A DNA stretch of 64,000 nt from Pictodentalium vernedei. Taxonomy: Eukaryota; Mollusca; Scaphopoda; Dentaliida; Dentaliidae. The notes under the pieces are model-generated. The model ran no database searches, was not told where the DNA came from, and saw only the letters and a program-made list of their open reading frames with translations. The position numbers and the translations under genes are program-made. The stretch is taken from contig CM062289.1 in NCBI GenBank assembly GCA_031216915.1, positions 23,951,533-24,015,532 on the forward strand. Reading direction: 5' to 3'. Below, piece by piece: positions 14,301 through 26,300 of the stretch (its first letter is position 1; each line of letters opens with the position of its first letter).

Positions 14301-17300
14301 TTTATATTTTGCGAGTTAAGTCATTCTATGTTTTGCGGGTTATTTAGGTCATTCTATATTTTGTGGGTTAGTTAGGCCATTCTATATTTTGTGGGTTAGT
14401 TAGGCCATTCTATATTTTGTGGATTAGTTAGGCCATTCTATATTTTGTGGGTTAGTTAGGCCATTCTATATTTTGTGGGTTAGTTAGGCCATTCTATATT
14501 TTGTAGTTTAGTTAGGCCATTCTATATTTTGTAGTTTAGTTAGGCCATTCTATATTTTGTGGGTTAGTTAGACTACTCTATATTTTGAAGATTAGTTAGA
14601 ACATTCTATATTTAGCGTATTAGGCCATTCTATGTTTAGCAGATTAGTTACACCATTCTATATTTAGCATATTAGGCCATTCTATATTTAGATTAGTTAC
14701 ACCATTCTATATTTAGCATATTAATCCATTCTATATTTAGTAGATTAGTTACACCATTCTATATTTAGCATATTATTCAGGCCATTCTATATTTATCAGT
14801 TTAGTTACACCATTCTATATTTAGCATATTGTTCAGGCCATTCTATATCTATCAGTTTGGTTACACCATTCTATATTTAGCATATTATTCAGGCCATTCT
14901 ATATTTATCAGTTTGGTTACACCATTCTATATTTAGCATATTATTCAGGCCATTCTATATTTATCAGTTTAGTTACACCATTCTATATTTAGCATATTAT
15001 TCAGGCTATTGTATATTTATCAGTTTAGTTACACCATTCTATATTTAGCATATTGTTCAGGCCATTCTATATTTATCAGATTAGTTACACCATTCTATAT
15101 TTAGCATATTATTCAGGCCATTCTATATTTATCAGATTAGTTACACCATTCTATATTTAGCATATTGTTCAGGCCATTCTATATTTATCAGTTTAGTTAC
15201 ACCATTCTATATTTAGCATATTGTTCAGGCCATTCTATATTTATCAGATTAGTTACACCATTCTATATTTAGCATATTGTTCAGGCCATTCTATATTTAT
15301 CAGATTAGTTACACCATTCTATATTTAGCATATTGTTCAGGCCATTCTATATTTATCAGATTAGTTACACCATTCTATATTTAGCATATTGTTCAGGCCA
15401 TTCTATATTTATCAGATTAGTTACACCATTCTATATTTAGCATATTATTCAGGCCATTCTATATTTATCAGTTTAGTTACACCATTCTATATTTAGCATA
15501 TTATTCAGGCCATTCTATATTTATCAGTTTAGTTACACCATTCTATATTTAGCATATTGTTCAGGCCATTCTATATTTATCAGTTTAGTTACACCATTCT
15601 ATATTTAGCATATTATTCAGGCCATTCTATATTTATCAGTTTAGTTACACCATTCTATATTTAGCATATTATTCAGGCCATTCTATATTTATCAGTTTAG
15701 TTACACCATTCTATATTTAGCATATTGTTCAGGCCATTCTATATTTATCAGTTTAGTTACACCATTCTATATTTAGCATATTATTCAGGCCATTCTATAT
15801 TTATCAGTTTAGTTACACCATTCTATATTTAGCATATTATTCAGGCCATTCTATATTTATCAGTTTAGTTACACCATTCTATATTTAGCATATTGTTCAG
15901 GCCATTCTATATTTATCAGTTTAGTTACACCATTCTATATTTAGCATATTATTCAGGCCATTCTATATTTATCAGTTTAGTTACACCATTCTATATTTAA
16001 CATATTATTCAGGCCATTCTATATTTATCAGTTTAGTTACACCATTCTATATTTAGCATATTGTTCAGGCCATTCTATATTTATCAGTTTGGTTACACCA
16101 TTTTATATTTAGTAGATTATTTAGGTTATTTTATATTTTGCAGATTAGTTCGGCCATTCTATATTTAACAGATTAGTTATGATTTTATATTTTGCAGGTT
16201 GTAGCAATCATCGGGTGGATACTCACTATTGGGTTAACAGTTTTATGGACCACCATTACCTATGACGATAATAAGGTCTTTCCAAAAAACTGGAGCAGGA
16301 TGGGCCAGACGTTTCACCAAGTTTTCTCGCGGCCACTTTGGGCGATAGAGGTGGCTTGGATAATATTTGCCTGTATAAAAGGATATGGAGGTGGGTATAA
16401 CATTATTGACTGTTTTATATCTGTTAGCTTTATAGCCAGGAATAATCTGTTCCAATACGGATGCGGATGGCATAAGCCCCACCCCCAACCAACACAACCT
16501 GCCTACTGAGCTACGTATATCCCAAGTGAGGTGACTGGGTAAGAAGGATCTATCGTACTCACCCACGTGACCATTTCTTTTGAATATTTAATCAGCGCCT
16601 ACATTTTGTTAACAAACAAGGCGTCCCGCCTCGCTTCAATTAACGCAACTACACATCCCACCCTATCACTCGAGGATGATATTTCCTTCATTACACCCCA
16701 CATGACGTTACCAGAATGTCGTCCGTTTCATCTCACTTCATTATTTTAACCCTTCGCTGTCATGAGCTAACGCTTGTTTTACTTCTCGACGCTCTTTTTC
16801 GAACATAGTACGGCCGCCGTGGACTGGTCACTTTCCACGAGGGGACAATATTTCCACTGAAAGGATTATTATAATCCCTGATGGGTACGGGTGTGGGATG
16901 GGAAAATCTCACCCTCGGGCAAGATATTTGGGCCAGACACGAGGCTTGCCGAGTGTCTGGACCAAATATCTTGTCCCGAGGGTGAGACTTTCCCATCTCA
17001 CACCCATACCCATCAGGGATTATTTTTCTCCCCCCCCCCCCCGCCCCCCACTATACAGCGGTTACGTTAGCCAGAGGTAATTGGCGGTCACGTGCTGATA
17101 TAATCAACTCCTTTGGTATTCGTTGTTTTGAAAAACTAATGACATCATCGGAAAGAGCATGCAAAAGTTATGTATATACCAAAGGTATATACCACGAAAT
17201 CAATTAGGAACGGTGGCATCTTGGGGTTTAAAGAGTTTTAGAGCATCAAACTTTGATCACACGGCATTCTGATGGCGTCAATGTGAATTAGCTGGTAGCA

Positions 17301-20300
17301 AGAAACCTATGGTTCCGCTCCACAGTTTCGCACTATTGCACAGGGGTGAAATTCTAAACAAAGGGCGTATGTTGAAACTAAGGCCATGTAAAATAGAGAT
17401 ATATTTTTAGATTCAGATATATGATTACATTAGGCTTTTTGTTGGACAAGAGAATTTGAAGTTTTGGTCCCAAAGTTGGAGTCTGATACATAGGGGTAAA
17501 TTACCAGATGAATTATGGGAAACAGTGGCTTTGAAAAATTGGCTATTTTTTTTAATGTAATTTTTACACGGGTTTGTTACCAGACAGGTAACTAAAAAAT
17601 GAGACGGAAACATATAATTTTTTTTTTGCATTTTAGAAACAACTGATGCTCTGCTCCAGGGGTGGGGTTGGTGGGAAAATTCTGCTTTTGAGGCTGCTAG
17701 GTGGGTGAAAATGACTGGTTTCGGTATTTTTTCGGGCAATTTTTCAGGTTGAAGTCTTGCCTTTGACAATAAATAATTCCACCCACATTCAGATTGTTTA
17801 TTTCTACTTAGTCAGATAGTGTTATATGTTTTTTGTGGATTTGGGAAATGTAATACATGTAATGGGTTAGATAACTAAGTTACAGGATATTTGCATTTGA
17901 AGAGAGTGTATGGCATGTCACATTTGGAAATGCCTGGAAAACTGTGGAGCGGAACCTATACGATATGCATAACGTCATAATAACGTTGTAAATGTATAAC
18001 GTCACGTGGGTGGGGTGGTATACATCTGTCTCTCCCTGCTATCTCACCCTGGACAGACGTATGTTACACATACAGTGGGGGGAGAAAATGCTAGATTCCA
18101 AACACTAATTACAGGAAAAATTATCAAAATTTTAATATTTGACTCAGACACTCGGCAATTCCGGCCAATTGTCTATACACATATTGTCCATTTTGGAAGA
18201 CCCTGGACATTGGTTACACAGTCCTATTTTACCAGTAAAACAGAGCTCACCATAGCAAACATGCACTGCCTCACTTTCCAGGATTCCCACGTAAAGGTTT
18301 CGGTGTTGGTCTCCTGAAAATCGTCCCCTGAGCTCCAACTGGCACATAGAGCGCATTGAAACTCAAGGGACGACATAGTAACACGGGTTCCCCTCGCAAA
18401 TTTGGTTGGCGATAAAATGTGTTGATTGTTGTCAAAGAGATTGTTGAGTGTTCTTCTAATAACTGTATTTATAGACGTGAAGGCGTGTAATAAACACAGA
18501 AAGACTCGCGCTTGTGAATGGGTTAATCGGTACGGCACTTGTGCCATCGCGGAAGGATAAAACTCGGGGCATGCGGCCACTCGTTTTATTCTTCCGCGCT
18601 GGCACTTGTGCCATATCAATTCACACATTCACACGCGCGTGTCGTTCTGTGTATATCCAACATGAAGTAATTGTGGGAACTCTATCAAAAAAGCTTCCAG
18701 CTATAGTTTTTGACGGTGTGCAATGGTCTTGTGATTTAGGTGTTGGACACCACTTATTGCCAGGCGGAGTTGCCTGAGAGTACTATTCCTGGTGGGGTTC
18801 AGAAATGAACATTGTAATTTCCTAAAAAACAGATTATCTCCTTCCAACAACACATAGAGGACGTTAGAGTCTTCGTCTGAGGCCAACCACGGCACATTCG
18901 AGGTAATGTAGCCAGCGCGATTCACACTTTCATGCAGCTGCCGTAAAGAAAGTGGACCAAGTAATGAGAACTTCATCTAAAAAGTTAGATTCCAACCATC
19001 GTTTGAAGGTGTGCAACGGTCTAGTGGTTTCGGCATTATTTATGTATTGGTGTTTAAGGTAACATATTTTACACAATGGCTGAAAGTGGCCGCAACATGG
19101 ATATAATATCAAGTGCAGCCAATTGTTTATACCCATACTGCCCATGTTGGAGGACTTCCACCCCAGGCATTGATTGTCAAGCCCTATTTTACCAGTAAAA
19201 CAGAGCTTGGTTACCACACTAAAGAAGAACTGCTTTACTTTTCGGGATTCCCACGTGGAGGTTTACGTAATGGACGCCTGATTGCCAGGCGGGATTGCCA
19301 GGGTTCGAATCTCTCTCTGTGGGGGATCAGAAACTAACATTCTAAATTCCTCCACAACATTATTGTGTCTTTCAAAAACAGACACCCAGACAGACAGACA
19401 AACAGACAAACTTAAAATTATACAACTAACGATTGCGCGTTTAAAAAAGTAAAGGATTGATAATTGACCTTTTACCTGGCATGAAGGGCAGACGACACTT
19501 GCAAACAAAATTCTTGAAAAACTTAGTTTTTTTTACATAAACATTTGCGTCAAGAACATAGCTTATGACCCCTCATTGAAACGAGCTGAACGAGCTCGTT
19601 CCAATGAGGGTCGTAAGCTCTGCTTTTGAGACCAAAAAAATAAAGAAAATTGAATGATGATTTATCCTGAATAGTGCTGGCCGGTTTTCGCCGTTACGTT
19701 GGGTAAAGTGTTAACATTCCTTCACCGTTTTTGTTCCTGTGGGAAGTGAAGTAGTTACTTCTTTATTGCAGTAAACCAGCTATGCTTTACAGGTAGAACA
19801 GGGGTCGATAATCAATGCCAGGAATGAGACTCCTCCAAAGCATGCAGTATGAATAAATGAGTGGCTTAATTTAATTATAATTGTGTAGCGTGGTCATAAG
19901 GTAACCATAGCTTCTGAAAATTCAAAAACCTAAATAAATAAATATTAATCGTTTATCATATGTTTTCAGGACCATTCAACAGCGTCCTATCGTGGAGAGG
20001 ATGGATTCCGCTATCTCGTGTTACATACGTGGCATATTTGGGACACCCTCTTATTTTGTCAGTTCAGTTCTTCAACTCTCGTACAGTCATCTACTATAAT
20101 ATGCAAACTTTGGTAAGTAAAAATATTTTATTATCGAGAATGTTAAGTATTATCACGCAAACATCAGTTCTCAAATGATGGATTTTTTTTTCAAAAACAA
20201 ACAAATACTAAGTCAATAATATATTGCTTTCACGGAGCTCAGCAATTTTTGGTTGAAGTTCGTACACCACAGTCACCGCAGATTGGTCGTAATCCACACG

Positions 20301-23300
20301 TGGGCAGTGATATCAACGCATACATTTACCAGGTTATAAAAATCATCATCAGCAAAATTTTTAATTAATGGAGCACCGGGTTATACCCAGTGCTTCATTA
20401 ATTAAATTTTTGATGATTATTCCTATAATTAGTTTTTGGAATCTAATATTATTGCGTCCATGGAAATATCGCCCCACAGTCCACGCAGGTTGTACTGTAC
20501 TTGCGTCCCAATCACATAAAGCATTTTATTTAATGCTCAGGCATCAATTCACGCTGAAAAATTAAGTCATATTCCCCTGTCGGTCGGCAAAACGAAATAT
20601 CAAAATGATATTTAGAAATCGATATTTCATCGTAGGTTCGGATGACGAATCACATGTACTTTAAACGAGTCAGCACATCAGTAATGAATTCCAGAGTCCC
20701 AAATACAAACGAATTCGAATAATTGATAGTGACAGTGACTAAATCAATTCATTAAATCAGCGGTTTCAAAGTTTGACTTTCTCATTCACCTTCCAGCGAA
20801 AAGCCGAAATCACTTTCAAATTTCTTCAGTTCAACTTCACACGTCTTCAGTGCATTGAGTTAAAAAAAAATAAAATGACGTGTCTTGTTATTGAAAATAA
20901 GAAAGTGGTGTTTTTTGTTATTGTTCTATTTCTTCGAAACACATTGCGATTATTTCAATTCGCCAGCCTTGGTAAATCGTAAAGTTAGGGGAGAAATAAG
21001 ACGGGACTACTTTTTGTGCGGATATTCACACATTCCAATGGTTGGAGTTTGGTTGTTGTAATTTTTGTATGGACGCCGGTTCGGCACATAAATTTTGCGC
21101 CTTAATGGCAAATAAAGGCCACAAATTGGAGAGTTTGTAGTCGTAGAGCATTAAATAAAAAGAAAATTCACGAAAATTTGATGAATACCGAAAATATCTC
21201 GTGAGTGGCTACAAAGAAATATGAGGATCTTCACTCGCGACTGCGTCGCTCGTGAAGATCCTCATATTTCTTTGTAGCCACGAACGAGATATTTTCGGTA
21301 TTCATCAAATTTTCGTGAATATCCTCTATTTTCTCGTCACTGCCATGCAAAATAACACATACACTTCGAACACGGTCTGTCGGCCTCTAATGAAGTATTG
21401 ATTAACTTCTTGTGGTTTCATTTCTAAATTAATCTGGTATGGCATCGGCCAACGTTAGGTTTTTTCAATCTCCCAATGATTTGTAAATCTGGTGTTTTAA
21501 ATAATCATGAGGTTTTATTTGAAGAAATTGAAGAGTAGTTTATCACTTAATCACCACCAAATATATCATTAAAGAAAAGCAGGCCTGGCATTCTTGAAAA
21601 TGCAGGAGGGCTAAAAATCCCCCCCCCCCCCCTTGAATGGTCTAGGGGAGCGATTAGCTCTCCTCAAGCTTACAAAGCTAAAAGTTGCAAAATGAAGTTT
21701 TCCTATTAATGAATTCTGCCTAGTGGACTTTGTACATTTTATTTGGTGCTGATGACAAGGTAGTCTATGTGAGGTGGCTGCACTGCCCCTCCTACACCTC
21801 CGGGCCTTGGCAAGGCCCAGAGGTGTGGGCTGGGCAGTGTGGCCGTCATAAAGAGACCACTAACATAGCAGAGATCAGAAAAAGATGTGGGTTTTAGAAA
21901 TAGGATGTTATGGTATTTATTATTTTCTAAGGCCAGAAGGGATAGTTTTCCCCTCCTTAATTTTTTTAAAGCAATCAGTAGGCGAGCGAATAAATCCTGA
22001 AAATGCCAGGCCTGGGAAAAGATGGCCCACAACACTCCTAATACAGGAATGACGTCAGATGTCAACGTCTACGTGGTAACGTTGTTAGTGAGTTGGTTTT
22101 GAAAGTGGAATTGAATTAATCTTCTGTCATATTTCGTGAAATTTGGCACATATGCTGACCATGCTGTCAATTTGGAGAGCATGGTCTTAGGTTTTTAGTT
22201 GTGAAGCTCTTTCCAAAACAGGGTCGAATTTAAAATTCTTTTGTAATCTTTTATTATCAGCCTCATTTGGAAGCTCATCGTTCTGAATTCGGGGAATATA
22301 ATTCGAAAAAAACTTTTTCTAAAAATGAGGTTGGTCCCTGAAAATTCACAAAATGTTAGTATGTTGTAAGGGGAAAAAAGGAGGTAACGTTTTTTTTATT
22401 TTTCGTCAGTTTTGACGTATTTACATTAATTGAAGTGTAATATTTTTTTACATCTTTAACTCCAAAACACAAATGAGTGACAGACATTACTCCGCGCTAA
22501 CTGAACTGTCATGGAACTTTGAGCAGTGTTTCATTAACAATATATCTGGTCAAGGCGGTTTTAGATTTTCATATTTGAACATTTATCCAAAGCAGCGTCG
22601 AATTAACGTCTTTTTCACGAACTTATAATAACAGCTCATCTATTGTGATCTCATCCTTTAGGATCTGGGAATCTATTCTTCGATAAAAACCGTATCTAAA
22701 AACTTGAGAAGACCCGATTGGTTAGGACCGTACAGACTCGTGACGTCATAATGGGGTAATAGCCAAACAAATAAAGGTCTTTCTGATTTTCATGAAATTT
22801 TAGTTTGTTGTAGAGTTGTGGAGCTCAAATAAATAGCAGAAACATCAGAGAGGGGAGGGGGTCAACATATTTTTTCCAGGAACGTATGATGGGGTGGGTG
22901 GGTGGTCGACTGGATGTGGCCAGAATTTTTTTTTTCCATGATCTATTTTTTTTTCTTTTTCAACTTTGAACTTTTTTACCCGTTTACTCAACAGTGGTTT
23001 CCTCAACAATAGCAGTGGCATCTGATAGATTTGCAGAAAGAAACAGAATTATAAGAATCATGTAAATTTCAATAATTTTTTCATTTTTTCAAATTGTCAC
23101 TCCGCAAAAATGACAAATCGGAACATGTGTATAAAATTTGGTACCAGCCATTGACAGTCCCACACTTCATATCTTTCACTCCACCTGATTTCACCATCAA
23201 TTTTAGAAATAAAATAAAATTGTAAGAAAAATAATTTTATAAATTGCATTTGCAAGCTAAAGAAAACTTTAAAAGAATGAAAAGGTATTCTCAATCAAAT

Positions 23301-26300
23301 ACACTAAATAATATAGAAGTCATTCAACCCCAAAATAACAGAGAATAGGAGTGTTAATTCATTTTTATAATTACACGATGTAACTGTTTAAGAAACATAT
23401 TGTCAAAAATATTTAGTGGTACACTAACTGGGCTCCCCGTGGGAGCCCCGGGTGGTGAAGTAGTGCTTGTTTACTATGGTAAATAATCTCTGCTTTAATA
23501 GTAAAATAAATCCCAGTCACCAAATGCTTGGGCTAAAGGTCTTCTAAAATGGGCAACATGGGTATAAATGATTGGCTGGATTTGACTTTATATCCATGTT
23601 GAGGTCACGATTGACCATTGTGAAGAAATATGTGACTTTAAACACTAATAAATAAATAAATAGACACACTACCTGGGTAACCTTATTAATGCACATGATA
23701 TAATAATCACACGATCTCATTGTTTAAGTAGCATACTGTCATTAATGCATTGGTCTATTTTGGTATCTCATAATCCACGTTGTTTATCATGGAGAAGAGC
23801 AGAGATAACTCAATGTTCAATTATGGAAGTTGGGTTAATGTGAATGAAAATCGTTATCCAACAGCTGATCAATTGTTATCATTTGATTGCCCATGCGCCA
23901 TGATCCAAACTGTAAATCGACAATACTGCGAGGATGTGTATATAGATCATAAACTTGCAGAAAACTCGCCATATTTTGCAGACGTTTTTCAATTCAACAT
24001 GCTCATCATTTTCCTGAGAAGAGTGTGAACATATAATACCGGTGGGAATGATATATCATTAGAAGGCAACTCAACAACAGTTTTAAACTGTGATGAATAC
24101 CGAGTAGGACTGTTAATATCCAAGGGGGTGGGTGTCCGAAATTGGTCAGAAAAAACTGTCGAAAATGGAAAACAATTTGGGAAAGGATTGGGTGGGTGAT
24201 CGAACACTGGCGGAAGTTAAAAATCTTCATATGTTTTTGGAGTTTTTCTGCACCGCCCCGCCACGCCCCGCTTCGTCCCCTAAAGCACATGCTTTTTTAC
24301 GATTTCCACCTTTTTAATTTTTTTACGTCGCTTGACGTTTTTGAGCTTTTTTCCCCTTTTCAAAAGACAAACGCCAAATTTGTATGATGGTATCTTCCAC
24401 GCCAATTCAAGGTCATCAATTGGAAGAGTCTATATTCGTTACTTTGGGGGAAGATCCAATCAATATTTTCAACGCGCAGCCTTGGGGCTGAACATTGAAA
24501 ATCTTAATTGGTCTACTACACAAAGTCATTAGCAACAATCGACTTAATGATTGGTTATATCATTCCATACGTTATTTGCTACATTACCACCCTAACAAAT
24601 GGTTAGAATTTTCATACTGATGACATCACGCTTTTGACATGATGGTTTTGACGTGAAAACGTTATTTTTTAACAATTTTGATTTCTCATTTATGTAAAAT
24701 CTGCTCGCTTCTGAAATTTTGGAAATATTTTCCATAAAATCAATTTTTAAAAATACGGTCTGTTTTCACCTGACGGAAAAAATCCTTCTCAGCGAAAGTT
24801 TAAAATTTTGACTAAATATTCATGAAATGAAGTTTCTGTGACTGATTATTATGTTTTTATGATTGCTATGACTTGTAGTACATTTAATATAGTGAAACAT
24901 GATGCTTCTGGTTGATAGCGTACCCCAAACACATCCACTCGTCCACGTGAAGCATGCTTTCCACGAATGTCACAAAAGGCATCATGCAATATCTGGGTAT
25001 AAAACAAGAAAATTTGTCACTTCTTTTTTCAATAAATGTTGAGATGACAATAAGGAGACAGTCAGAGACATTAAGATGGCAAACCTCTTGTCTAGGTTAG
25101 GCTGTCTATGCATTATCCTCTTTTTGTCGTGATTATTATACCCCTTGGTCCTCAACCCTTTTGTCATTGCAGCATCTTCTTAGCTACTTTACATCCGTCA
25201 TCAGCTACATGATTCAATAAGTCGAACAACTGACATCCTCAATCTGTAGCCCATGTTCACTGCCTAGAGGCGTCAGTTGTCTGACAACATACAGTAAAAA
25301 TAACCATCTCGTATGCAAATGAAAATAGCACGTCGCGTGAGAACCAGAAGGCTCCATCTTCCCCTGGAAGATGGAATCATCTGGCTCCCACGCAATGAAC
25401 TCAGAGGACAGATCCACATAAAAAAGACCTCAATCCACATCGAGACCTTAAATTATATTATTAAATATTATATTATTAAATACCTTAAATAATATTTGCT
25501 ACAATGATATTATTTTGCTATCTGGTTTATCTCTTTTATAAATCTACATAATTTCCGTAACGTTTCTTCTGTGGAGTCGTTCATTAAGTTTTGAAATTTG
25601 TAAACACTGGGCCTTGTATGGTAAGGGATCTTAAGAAATTTCCTCCGAAGCGCTAACACTCCATTGCATTCCAAAATATAATGATATTCATCCCCAACCT
25701 TATTTTCATCACATAAAACGCAGACACGATCCTCTCTGAGGCTTCCAATCCAACACCGACTTCGACTGGAAGTCGGTGATTGGACAATCTGAATCTCGAA
25801 GGCACGGCTCGGTTACAAAATCTAAGATGCCTAACTAGTTTTATACTCCTTATAGGATACCCTTTTAGAAGAGCTGTTCAAGGTATAATGTCACTCTTGT
25901 TCATACTGAAATTGTAATGATTTTTTTACAAATAATTTTAGGGCATTTATTTCATCAACTATTTGAAGGAATACCTGTCGCGTTCAATGTCGCCTGAACC
26001 GATTTTAACCATGAATTTTCAAGGTCCCCCCTCTTATATAAATTTAACGAGTAGTTGTACAAATTCGAACCTAGTTTATTCGTATTTAACCCGATTAATT
26101 TCGTCCAGTAGTTTGATTGCCTCACTTTAATATCAATAATCAGTGGATATCTACCAGTTTCTCCGTATATCATAAAATTAGGCGTGCTGCTTTTAACCCG
26201 TAGAGTGTACTTTAGAAATTTCAACTGTAAACGCTCTATTATTGCCAGGTCACCGAAACCCCAGATTTCGGAACCATAAAGCAATATAGGCACAACCAAC

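Noticed and set aside
14630-16100. Regularly spaced repeats that superficially resemble a CRISPR array
   Set aside because: The units are contiguous 56-bp dimers without unique spacers, in a spliced eukaryotic intron; it is a minisatellite.
16192-16509. 105-codon frame read through the exon at 16198
   Set aside because: Only 16198-16390 is coding; after the donor at 16391 the frame runs into intron sequence and ends with non-family residues.
23780-24028. 82-codon frame starting MFIMEKSRDNSMFNYG
   Set aside because: No recognisable family, no flanking splice signals consistent with NRF-6 phases, within an intron; probably chance.
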